Below are positions 1 through 5,750 of a stretch of DNA of 10,977 bases, piece after piece; position 1 is the first letter of the stretch, and every line of letters starts with the position of its first letter. The notes under the pieces were generated by a model. The model was given only the letters and a program-made list of their open reading frames with translations. It had not been told where the DNA came from and ran no database searches. The stretch is from RGIG3077 sp045541475. GTDB taxonomy: Bacteria > Bacillota > Clostridia > Oscillospirales > Ruminococcaceae. The stretch spans positions 1 to 10,977 of the forward strand of contig JAZQJI010000013.1 of NCBI GenBank assembly GCA_045541475.1, in the 5' to 3' direction. The position numbers and the translations under genes are program-made.

Positions 1-243
1 TCCGACTTGTTAGACGCGTTTAGGGAAGGATTTGTCTTTCACAACTGCGGCAAAACAAGAAGTATATACAATGACGGTCATTTTGGAGAGTACCAGATAG
101 ACGGACACATGATTGATATAACAAGAAACGTTGTTATTGAAGAACAGGACTATACACTTTCCCGCACTGAGATATACAGCGATGTAATTAAACAGGCGAA
201 AAGCGCACTTTATAAAATTTTGAAAAATTACCAGAATTTATAA
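1..243 (+). CDS. C-terminal end of an unidentified early gene (partial)
   Basis: The frame is open from the first base to a TAA at 241-243, so this is the last 80 codons of a gene that begins outside the window; an internal TTG at 7 is not a convincing start. The visible part is hydrophilic, with aromatic and Gly/Asp-rich stretches and a basic, probably helical C-terminus (YSDVIKQAKSALYKILKN). I do not recognise the family and see no catalytic motif. It lies directly upstream of a promoter and on the same strand as the candidate ssDNA-binding protein gene, so an early or replication role is an inference from position only. Confidence 0.6.
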   Translation, partial: SDLLDAFREGFVFHNCGKTRSIYNDGHFGEYQIDGHMIDITRNVVIEEQDYTLSRTEIYSDVIKQAKSALYKILKNYQNL

Positions 244-262
244 ATTTTGTGCAACTTGCCGC

Positions 263-290
263 TTGCCAAAATTCTAAAATATGGTATTAT
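263..290 (+). promoter_or_regulatory. Sigma-A-like promoter for the short early genes
   Basis: A -35 box TTGCCA (263-268, five of six consensus bases) and a -10 box TATTAT (285-290, five of six) are separated by 16 bp, and a TG one base upstream of the -10 box (282-283) gives an extended -10. The promoter lies 20 bp after the stop of the preceding gene and about 28 bp before the start of the 59-aa gene, a normal leader length. It would drive the 59-aa gene and probably the two genes after it. Confidence 0.7.
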
Positions 291-298
291 AGTACCAT
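281..298. promoter_or_regulatory. Inverted repeat over the -10 box, candidate operator
   Basis: Six-base arms ATGGTA (281-286) and TACCAT (293-298) are perfectly complementary around a 6-bp centre, and the site spans the -10 box and the expected transcription start. A dyad in this place is typical of a repressor operator that blocks RNA polymerase. It could also arise by chance in AT-rich DNA, or form a small hairpin at the very 5' end of the transcript. No repressor gene is seen in the window. Confidence 0.4.
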
Positions 299-318
299 CA
301 CAGAAAGGAGATAAAACA

Positions 319-498
319 ATGGAAAAAGGAAGTATTGCAAGAGTAACTAAAACTGTAGACGGAAAAGCGATTTATCTTTGTCCAAGTCTGGCGCGTATAC
401 TGAAAGAAGATCAACTATTTAAAATTAGAATTGTTGAACGTGATTGGGTATTTGGTGAGGTTGTTTCTTATCTGCATTATTTTCGCGTCAACGATTGA
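319..498 (+). CDS. 59-aa protein of unknown function
   Basis: ATG at 319 is chosen because a strong site, GAAAGGAG (303-310), lies 8 bp upstream; an in-frame upstream reading from 247 has no such site and would overlap the promoter. The product is small and basic in its first half (MEKGSIARVTKTVDGKAIYL), then carries an LARILKEDQLFKIRIV stretch and an aromatic C-terminus (WVFGEVVSYLHYF). A compact mostly beta fold is plausible. I do not recognise a family. It is the first gene behind the promoter at 263-290 and lies 86 bp upstream of the candidate ssDNA-binding protein gene, so an early regulatory or host-takeover role is a guess from context. Confidence 0.7.
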   Translation: MEKGSIARVTKTVDGKAIYLCPSLARILKEDQLFKIRIVERDWVFGEVVSYLHYFRVND

Positions 499-507
499 TT
501 CCCACCT

Positions 508-538
508 ATAGCCCACAAGTTAATAACTTGTGGGTTAT
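508..538 (+). other. Hairpin in the leader of the SSB-like gene
   Basis: A perfect 9-bp stem, CCCACAAGT (512-520) with ACTTGTGGG (526-534), closes a 5-nt TAATA loop. It extends outward by one G-T and three A-T pairs to 508-538. The base is followed by TTATGAGG and not a T-run, so it is not a canonical intrinsic terminator. It lies between the 59-aa stop codon (498) and the SSB-like start (585), where it could act as an RNase-stabilising structure or a translational control element. Confidence 0.55.
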
Positions 539-542
539 GAGG

Positions 543-556
543 GGCAATCAATTGCC
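543..556 (+). other. Second short dyad in the same leader
   Basis: GGCAAT (543-548) and ATTGCC (551-556) are perfectly complementary with only two bases between them. The two-base loop makes a simple RNA hairpin strained, so it may instead be a DNA dyad recognised by a protein. It lies 12 bp before the AAAGGAG ribosome binding site of the SSB-like gene, a position suited to translational or transcriptional control. Confidence 0.4.
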
Positions 557-584
557 TACATTATTATAAAGGAGATAAAGGAAG

Positions 585-950
585 ATGAACTTTATCAAGT
601 CCAACATTGACACCGCAAACAAGAAGGAAGTTTACAGAATGACCAAGGGTGACAGCCTGAAGGTTGACGGACTGGAGAAGGGATTGTCTATCCCTGTTGA
701 GAAGTACGCGCTGTACACCGAGATCAAGGACCGCAACAAACAGGATGGCACAGTCGAACAGTATGAACAGACGGTTCTGACCTTTGTATCAGGCGCTCAG
801 AAGTATGGTACGATTTCCGCAACGTTTATCAAGTCGTTTCTGGAAATTCTTGACATTATGGGTTCTGACCCCTTCGCCGTCATTATCACCGGCGGGCAGA
901 GTAAGAACGGTCGAAAGTATGTGAACTGTGAACTTGACTGTGATTTCTGA
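585..950 (+). CDS. Candidate phi29 p5-like single-stranded DNA-binding protein
   Basis: The product is 121 aa, close to the length of phi29 p5 SSB (about 124 aa), with an N-terminal FIKSNIDTANKKE segment. A long central part is rich in charged and beta-forming residues (VEQYEQTVLTFVSGAQKYGTIS), followed by a helix (FIKSFLEILDIMG). The C-terminal strand pair, VIITGGQSKNGRKYVNCEL, resembles the K-V-x-x-G-x-S-x-x-G-x-x-Y/F ending that I recall for p5-type proteins. This family coats displaced single strands during protein-primed replication. The start at 585 follows AAAGGAG (568-574) with a 10-bp spacing and a second AAAGGAAG abutting the ATG. The assignment rests on size, C-terminal pattern and context, without an alignment; another small phage DNA-binding protein is possible. 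Confidence 0.5.
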   Translation: MNFIKSNIDTANKKEVYRMTKGDSLKVDGLEKGLSIPVEKYALYTEIKDRNKQDGTVEQYEQTVLTFVSGAQKYGTISATFIKSFLEILDIMGSDPFAVIITGGQSKNGRKYVNCELDCDF

Positions 951-951
951 T

Positions 952-1137
952 ATGGACATTGCATATAAATTCCAGATACGCGTTAAGCTTCCAGACAAGA
1001 GCCAACGCGTTGAGGTTCACACAGTTTCAGAACCTGATACACGCTTTGGTGCTGCATTGGCAATGGGCAAAGCTGTCAGATACTATGAGTCATTGCGAGA
1101 ATCAAAACAGATTCTTGATTATAAGTTTCTGGTATAA
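952..1137 (+). CDS. 61-aa protein of unknown function, coupled to the SSB-like gene
   Basis: The ATG at 952 follows the SSB-like stop codon (948-950) by one base, which suggests translational coupling, as no clear ribosome binding site precedes it. A GTG at 928 in the same frame would add eight residues and overlap the upstream gene; a weak GAAAG lies before it, so either start is possible. The predicted order is two beta strands (YKFQIRVKL and RVEVHTVSE), a helix (RFGAALAMGKAVRYYESLR) and a last strand (ILDYKFLV), a small alpha/beta fold. I do not recognise a family. Being last in the operon and next to the terminator, it is probably an early accessory protein. Confidence 0.55.
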   Translation: MDIAYKFQIRVKLPDKSQRVEVHTVSEPDTRFGAALAMGKAVRYYESLRESKQILDYKFLV

Positions 1138-1143
1138 AGAAAA

Positions 1144-1186
1144 CAGGCAAGGTCAGGCAAGGTTTTAATACCTTGCCTGTCTTTTT
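1144..1186. terminator. Bidirectional intrinsic terminator between convergent operons
   Basis: CAGGCAAGGT occurs twice in tandem (1144-1153 and 1154-1163), and its complement ACCTTGCCTG lies at 1170-1179. For + transcripts the near copy gives a 10-bp stem with a 6-nt loop, followed by the T-run TCTTTTTATTT (1180-1190). For - transcripts, pairing of 1170-1179 with the outer copy places the stem directly before TTTTCTTTAT (complement of 1143-1134). Each reading direction therefore has a stem next to a U-tract. The stop codons of both flanking genes (1135-1137 and 1185-1187) lie inside these T-runs. Convergent early and late operons meeting at one terminator is the phi29 arrangement. Confidence 0.85.
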
Positions 1187-2504
1187 ATTTCACACCGTAG
1201 ATGTAACAGGGCTGCAGCGTCTGATTAACCATTGCCGTTGTAGTGCTTGTGATCTCTTTCGCGTATGCGTCCGAGAACTGTACACCGTTTGCCGATACAA
1301 TGAAGTCACGAATGTATGCGTAGATTGGAGCGTTTGCCACTTCAATGGAGTCAAGCTGTAGGCAGCGCCCGCCCCGCGTCCCCATACAGATAACGCTTGC
1401 AAAGATATTGTTTTCGCCTGGACAACGGAATACCACAATCACACCGCTGTATGGATTGAGGTTAATGCTTACTGTCTGACTTGCAAACGCTGCTGTGATA
1501 TTCTGGTTCGTCCACAGTAATGTGAATTCTTCCCCAAGATTAATAGACGCGTCAAGTTTTGCCGCCGTGATACTGCCGTCTGCAATGGCAGCGCCTGTTA
1601 CAGCATTATTAGCGATCTTGTCTGCCGTAATATTGCCGTCTGCAATTTTGTCTGTGGTTACAGCGCCTGTACCAATTGATGTACTCTGCACCGCACCGCT
1701 GACAATCTGCGCAAAGCCCACAGAACTATTAGCAATCTTTGCACCAGTGACAGCGCCCGCCGCAATTTTGTCTGTTGTGACAGCACCGTCTGCAATCTTC
1801 GCCGTTGTGATGCTTCCATCCTCAATTGACACTGAGGGAATAGCGCCCGCTGCAATTTTGTCTGCAGTAACAGCACCGTCTGCAATTTTAGATGTGGTAA
1901 CTGCACCGTCAGGGATTGCCACTTGAGGAATTGCACCCGCTGCAATCTTGTCTGCTGTAACAGCACCGTCTGCAATCTTCGCCGTTGTGATGCTGCCATC
2001 AGCAACAGCAATCTGAGAAATTACACCCGCGGCAATCTTGTCTGCGGTAATGCATCCGTCAAGAATTTTGTTTGTGGTTACTGCACCATGCGCAAGTTTA
2101 TTTTCTGTTACAGCGCCATCTCTGATCTTTGGTTCAGTAACTGCACTTGCAGCAATTTTGGAAGTCCCTACACATTCACTGCCAAGCGCCTGCGCGTCAA
2201 TTCCACCGTCCGCAATTTTTCTCGCCGTGACCGCACCAACTGCCATTTTATCCGTTGTTACTGCAAGATTAGCAATTTTAGCTGTGGTCACAGAACCGTC
2301 TGCCAAAATGCCTTCAACTGCCTGTTCTGCAATCTCTCGCGCTTCCTCTGCCGTAGACACTGCCTGATTAGCAGCAGATAACGCGCTTTGACTACCGTCT
2401 ACCGTCTGCCGCATTTCCGGCACAAGGTCGGCAAACTCTTTTACCTTCTCAAGAATCCAATCTAAGTTGAGTTCGTGAAAATTTGTGAAGGGGAATTTTA
2501 TCAT
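1185..2504 (-). CDS. Virion fibre with 25 decapeptide repeats
   Basis: The 439-aa product begins with KFPFTN-x-HELNLDWIL (3-18), an anchor also present in the 738-aa appendage, followed by an Ala/Glu-rich coiled coil (about 20-66). Residues 69-318 are 25 consecutive decapeptides of the pattern [DA]G[AS][VI]TxxKIA with no insertions or deletions. Residues 319-439 form a beta-rich terminal domain (LLWTNQNITAAF, then VIVVFRCPGENNIF, ending CYIYGVK). The layout of anchor, shaft and C-terminal knob is that of a trimeric phage fibre, probably for host binding or head decoration. GAGAGGAT lies just upstream of the ATG at 2504. It is the last gene of the late strand and its stop lies in the terminator. 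Fibre assignment is fairly safe; the receptor is unknown. Confidence 0.85.
   Translation of the reverse strand: MIKFPFTNFHELNLDWILEKVKEFADLVPEMRQTVDGSQSALSAANQAVSTAEEAREIAEQAVEGILADGSVTTAKIANLAVTTDKMAVGAVTARKIADGGIDAQALGSECVGTSKIAASAVTEPKIRDGAVTENKLAHGAVTTNKILDGCITADKIAAGVISQIAVADGSITTAKIADGAVTADKIAAGAIPQVAIPDGAVTTSKIADGAVTADKIAAGAIPSVSIEDGSITTAKIADGAVTTDKIAAGAVTGAKIANSSVGFAQIVSGAVQSTSIGTGAVTTDKIADGNITADKIANNAVTGAAIADGSITAAKLDASINLGEEFTLLWTNQNITAAFASQTVSINLNPYSGVIVVFRCPGENNIFASVICMGTRGGRCLQLDSIEVANAPIYAYIRDFIVSANGVQFSDAYAKEITSTTTAMVNQTLQPCYIYGVK
1551..2300 (-). repeat. Coding tandem repeat: 30-bp units with a 90-bp higher-order period
   Basis: The 750 bp encode 25 decapeptides, residues 69-318 of the fibre. 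In units 8-19 the pattern repeats every three units (30 aa, 90 bp), of the type DGSITTAKIA / DGAVTADKIA / AGAIPxVxIx. At DNA level 1868-1886 and 1958-1976 are identical and exactly 90 bp apart, and 1780-1814 matches 1960-1994 base for base at 180 bp. This implies internal duplication of whole triplets, recent enough that synonymous sites still match. Such an array is prone to copy-number change and to assembly collapse. Confidence 0.9.
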
Positions 2505-2536
2505 ATATAATCATCCTCTCTGTATAATGTTAACTC

Positions 2537-2556
2537 ACTTAAAACGCACTTTAAGT
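2537..2556. repeat. AT-rich inverted repeat before the fibre gene
   Basis: ACTTAAA (2537-2543) and TTTAAGT (2550-2556) are perfectly complementary around a 6-bp centre. The repeat overlaps the stop codon of the 43-aa gene and lies about 35 bp upstream of the fibre start. No T-run follows on the - strand, so it is a weak terminator at best. It may be a small mRNA hairpin or a chance dyad in AT-rich DNA. Confidence 0.35.
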
Positions 2557-2682
2557 TAGAATCGCCCTAATGATTTCATATAGTTCTCCGATTGCATTTG
2601 CAATCTCGTATTGGTCAACACGATCAAGCTGTTTTTCATAGTCACGTATGGCTTTTAACACTTTCTCTCTGTATTCGTCCAT
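2551..2682 (-). CDS. 43-aa helical mini-protein, unknown function
   Basis: The ATG at 2682 is preceded by AGGAG with a 6-nt spacing, a strong site, and the reading frame runs 43 codons to a TAA. The product (MDEYREKVLKAIRDYEKQLD, then RVDQYEIANAIGELYEIIRA and ILT) is almost entirely amphipathic helix, acidic overall, with heptad-like spacing of Leu and Ile, so a helical hairpin or coiled-coil dimer is likely. It starts 20 nt after the stop of the 32-aa Cys-rich gene and ends 46 bp before the fibre gene. Position suggests a fibre-assembly helper or a regulatory peptide, but the sequence itself does not show a function. Confidence 0.7.
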   Translation of the reverse strand: MDEYREKVLKAIRDYEKQLDRVDQYEIANAIGELYEIIRAILT

Positions 2683-2702
2683 AACTTGCTCCTATTAATC
2701 AG

Positions 2703-2801
2703 TTAGTGCTTCATCATGATATACACTTGGCAGTTAATGCAATCGCCATTGCACGTGACGTATCTGCACTCGTAGAAACGACCATTTTCAGATTCCATCA
2801 T
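2703..2801 (-). CDS. 32-aa cysteine-rich mini-protein, possible zinc-binding
   Basis: Tandem ATGs at 2801 and 2798 follow GGAGAG about 4-5 nt upstream. The peptide carries Cys in the spacing C-x4-C-x3-C-x2-C (ECRYVTCNGDCINCQ), close to a small zinc knuckle, and ends IMMKH. Its stop lies 20 nt before the next start, operon-like spacing. The same frame stays open for 15 codons upstream of the first ATG and there encodes three more Cys (P-C-S-C-S-D-G-R-A-C-G-E-R) before a TAA, with no usual start codon. The real protein may therefore be longer, with an unusual start or a frameshift, or may be a decayed gene. Confidence 0.5.
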   Translation of the reverse strand: MMESENGRFYECRYVTCNGDCINCQVYIMMKH

Positions 2802-2891
2802 TCGCTCTCCACAGGCTCTTCCGTCACTACAGGAACAAGGATGATCTTATTCCAAATACTATTGCTATAGCTTGCATACTATCCATTTTAT

Positions 2892-5108
2892 TTAGTTAAG
2901 TGCCAGCAAATCAGAATGGCGCGGATGAAAATAATAGTCAACTGCATCAGATGGTTTCAAAATATAGCACTGCAAATCAGCGACTTTCTCCGCAATATAT
3001 GAAAGCAGTTCATTGAGATTCGCTGTAGTTTCGTTGTCCCCACTGTCAAGGTCAGCCGCATGACCATAGAACGTAAGGAATCCATTATTTGCCACAGCTT
3101 CATCAACTGCCTTTTTCTGATTTGCAAGCGTTGTGCTTTGCACAGAAACACGGAAAAGTCTGTTCGTTGCGTCTGATGTGGTTTGGTACGGAGTACCAGT
3201 CCCCGGGTATTCTCCATAAGAAATTGTAGTCCCAAAATCGTAATACTTAGCCACAAGCGGAGCGAATGTAGCTGCCATAACACTGTACGGTGTTACCCAG
3301 CCGCGAACGTTGAATCCATAACTTAACAGCGTTGCCTTTGACGCTTTCAGCTTTCCTTCAATAACGGATGCCGCAACGCTTGTATCATTCATTCCGGTTG
3401 TATCAGTTGAGTGCGACAGGATTTCATAATTCTTAGCCTGATATCCAAGATACTCCTGTACTCGTGTCGGCGTAATATTCGATATCAGCGAAAAACCGCA
3501 CGTCAAACCATAAGCATCGAATATATTTACGATATCAGCATCCTTAACGCTTCCATCGTCAAACTGGAAATTAATAGTTGCTATACGATGCTCGGCGCGC
3601 AAAAGCGGTAAACGTGCAACCTCTTTCTGAATATCTTCCAGCCCGAAAACTGAATGCGGATTTACTTTAATGTTAAAACTCAGTTTGGTTGTTTTGGTAT
3701 AATCCTCTGTAATGTACCATGTAAAATCAGACAGGGCAATGGTATCTGCTGTTTTATCTGTGTTTACAAGTGAAACAGAAATATAATGCGCATTGTATGG
3801 CGTATGGAATGCTCCGACAGGATATCCAACAGTGCTGATAAGCGTGTTCGTTGAATCATAATAATTCAAGAAACGAGCAAAGGCATTTTGATAATTCGGA
3901 TTGGGTGTGCATTCTGCGTAGTACGTTGTATCAGGCTTGACAGGAATCTGTAGCACTGAGAAGAAAGACCCTGTGCCGACCGTTGTCCCGTTATAATACT
4001 TGCCTTTTTCAAGCTGGTAACCACTGCAATCTGCAACAATATTCCAATTATCAACAGTATGGGCAAGGTCTGAAAACCCTTCTACATCCGACCCATGCAG
4101 TACGTTGTTATGCGTATTGTAATAATTGATACGTTCGGATTCGGCTTTATTGGTCAGGTAATATGTTCCCTTTTCGCCGCTTGCATAAGTAAACGTAATA
4201 GTTACATATTTACATGTTGCAGGAGTGGTAAACGTTCTTGTGTTGTCACTCCCAGAGTTAATGGTTGACAATAACTCTTTGCTACTATCAAAAAAGTTTA
4301 CAAAACGAGCTCCGACAGTTGGATATACTGAGTTGCCGTCACAATAAGCATAATATTTCTTGCTTGCTTCAACTTCAATATATCCATCAATCGAGAATTG
4401 GCTTGCGTTTTGACTTTGCGTTGTGCCATTTAGCGCAACCCCTTCAAGCACTGGCAAACCATAAACAATATTCCACCAATCTATGGTTATTGTATCGTTC
4501 ATTGTGCTCTCTACATCACTTATTTGGCGATTTAAGTCCGTTACATCAGTCTGCAGTGTGCTGATGTTCTCCGCGTTTGTTGCGGCATCGCTCTGCGCTG
4601 CAACTGCTTTCTGGTCTGCAGTCTGCGCAGTCTGTTGTGCTGCAACTGCTTTCCGGTCTGCTGTCTGTGCTGTCTCAAGTGCTGCGGTTGCGTTTTGGTT
4701 TGCTGTGTTGGCGAGACTTTCCAGACTGGAAGCAGTTGCGGCTGCATCGTTTGCCGTTGCAACTGCAGCGCTCGCTGTTTGCTGCGCTTCCATTGCTGCT
4801 GTCATAGCACCTGCAACAGTACCAACAGCATCAGTTGCAGCAGTCAGGGCGCTATCTGCTTTCGCGTCTGCAGTTCCCGCAACAGATAAAGCGTTATTAG
4901 CATTATCTGCAGCAGCGTCTGCAAGCTGCTGTGCCGCCGTTGCTGCCGTATTCGCGCTTGTTGCCGTCTGTTCTGCTGCTGTTAGGCGGGTTTCATACGT
5001 GCGGATTGTTCTTGCGTTTTCTTCGGACGCGTCAAAAAGCGCTGTTACCTTCTTTAGAATCCAATCAAGATTGAGTTCGTGATAATTGGTAAATGGAAAT
5101 TTTGGCAT
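2892..5108 (-). CDS. Tail appendage/fibre with NodB-type polysaccharide deacetylase domain
   Basis: The 738-aa product has, in order, the anchor KFPFTNYHELNLDWIL (3-18), a long Ala/Thr/Gln coiled coil (about 24-205), two tandem related beta-sandwich-like domains (about 209-320 and 353-468), and a NodB-like domain (about 508-715). NodB motifs seen are FDDG (516-519), SH at 565-566, RGWVTPY (602-608) and FYGH (680-683). The His usually found four residues after the first His is Thr570. NodB enzymes de-N-acetylate or deacetylate surface glycans; on a virion this would modify or grip the cell-wall or capsule polysaccharide at adsorption. GGAAGGTGATAAC precedes the ATG. It lies 15 bp behind the lower collar gene, the position of phi29 gp12. 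Appendage assignment is strong; active enzyme is unsure. Confidence 0.85.
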   Translation of the reverse strand: MPKFPFTNYHELNLDWILKKVTALFDASEENARTIRTYETRLTAAEQTATSANTAATAAQQLADAAADNANNALSVAGTADAKADSALTAATDAVGTVAGAMTAAMEAQQTASAAVATANDAAATASSLESLANTANQNATAALETAQTADRKAVAAQQTAQTADQKAVAAQSDAATNAENISTLQTDVTDLNRQISDVESTMNDTITIDWWNIVYGLPVLEGVALNGTTQSQNASQFSIDGYIEVEASKKYYAYCDGNSVYPTVGARFVNFFDSSKELLSTINSGSDNTRTFTTPATCKYVTITFTYASGEKGTYYLTNKAESERINYYNTHNNVLHGSDVEGFSDLAHTVDNWNIVADCSGYQLEKGKYYNGTTVGTGSFFSVLQIPVKPDTTYYAECTPNPNYQNAFARFLNYYDSTNTLISTVGYPVGAFHTPYNAHYISVSLVNTDKTADTIALSDFTWYITEDYTKTTKLSFNIKVNPHSVFGLEDIQKEVARLPLLRAEHRIATINFQFDDGSVKDADIVNIFDAYGLTCGFSLISNITPTRVQEYLGYQAKNYEILSHSTDTTGMNDTSVAASVIEGKLKASKATLLSYGFNVRGWVTPYSVMAATFAPLVAKYYDFGTTISYGEYPGTGTPYQTTSDATNRLFRVSVQSTTLANQKKAVDEAVANNGFLTFYGHAADLDSGDNETTANLNELLSYIAEKVADLQCYILKPSDAVDYYFHPRHSDLLALN

Positions 5109-5123
5109 GTTATCACCTTCCTA

Positions 5124-5750
5124 TTAAGTATAGACAAGCAGACAGAAACGGCGCTTGAACGATTCCACTATATAATTATAGGTATTGAGCTTTGGCGCAA
5201 CATCTATTTCACTCTGCAACATCTGCTGTGAGGTTGTCACGCCGATGTTACCATGTATGCGCCCGCTGTGTGTGTTGCTGCCTGTTCTGCTCTCTCTGCC
5301 GCTGTCGGTTGCAGTTGCGTCCGTTTCTGGTACTGTGCTGCTTTGGTCGGCGCTCTGCACAATTTGACCAACATCGTTGTAACCATGTACGTAATGGATT
5401 GTGCTGCCTGTTGTGTTCCCTTCAGAATGTGCGCTTGAGGTGCTGTTTACATTCCGGTTACCAGTTTCATTTTCGGTCCATTCTTCCCGGCGGTCATAGT
5501 TTTCAATTGGATCGTACTCAAGCAGCGCAGCATTGTAAAAGCGCTGCCATGTTGGAAGTTCTTTCTTGCTCCATACTTCAATAATCATCTTCATAAATGA
5601 CGGTTCAGGGTACAGAATTTCGAGTTCCGCGCATTCATATAAAATAGTTGTTTTCATAATGTCTACATCCAGACCGTCAGGCAATTGGATGTTATCAAGA
5701 ATTGTCTGATCTTCCTGATACAGTCCCCACAGACTCAGAGTCCCCTTCAT
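5124..5750 (-). CDS. Lower collar protein (phi29 gp11-like)
   Basis: In phi29 the lower collar joins the portal to the tail knob. The N-terminal half (1-90) has the family pattern: LYQEDQTILDNIQLPDGLD, then ECAELEILYPEP, then WSKKELPTWQRFYNAALLEY and NPxENYDR-like DPIENYDR. Residues about 92-165 are a Ser/Thr/Gly-rich flexible stretch, and the C-terminus carries GNIGVTTSQQMLQSEIDV followed by a FKRRFCLLVY ending, both typical of this family. At 208 aa it is shorter than phi29 gp11 (about 293 aa), mostly by loss in the middle. The start at 5750 follows GGAGAG at 9 nt and is needed to include the conserved N-terminus, so this gene overlaps the portal gene by 56 bp in another frame. Confidence 0.88.
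   Translation of the reverse strand: MKGTLSLWGLYQEDQTILDNIQLPDGLDVDIMKTTILYECAELEILYPEPSFMKMIIEVWSKKELPTWQRFYNAALLEYDPIENYDRREEWTENETGNRNVNSTSSAHSEGNTTGSTIHYVHGYNDVGQIVQSADQSSTVPETDATATDSGRESRTGSNTHSGRIHGNIGVTTSQQMLQSEIDVAPKLNTYNYIVESFKRRFCLLVYT

Noticed and set aside
508..538. Leader hairpin as an intrinsic terminator
   Set aside because: The stem is strong but is followed by TTATGAGGGG, with no T-run, so I call it a structure of unknown role.
1551..2300. CRISPR array
   Set aside because: Repeats are contiguous, coding and without unique spacers of fixed length; the pattern is at amino-acid level.
1495..2381. Several + strand open frames (1495-1926, 1923-2381, 2038-2367) with repeated hydrophobic motifs
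   Set aside because: They mirror the 30-bp repeat array of the fibre gene. The repeat unit is a multiple of three, so any stop-free frame stays open throughout.
2820..2886. 19-codon ORF starting at ATG 2886 on the - strand
   Set aside because: It has no ribosome binding site, lies just after the appendage stop, and its peptide shows no pattern. It is only of interest as a possible frameshift partner of the Cys-rich gene.
4483..5082. 199-codon open frame on the + strand, rich in Ala, Val, Cys and Ser
   Set aside because: It is the antisense of the Ala/Thr coiled coil of the appendage. The low-complexity GC-biased codons keep the opposite frame open; no ribosome binding site was seen.
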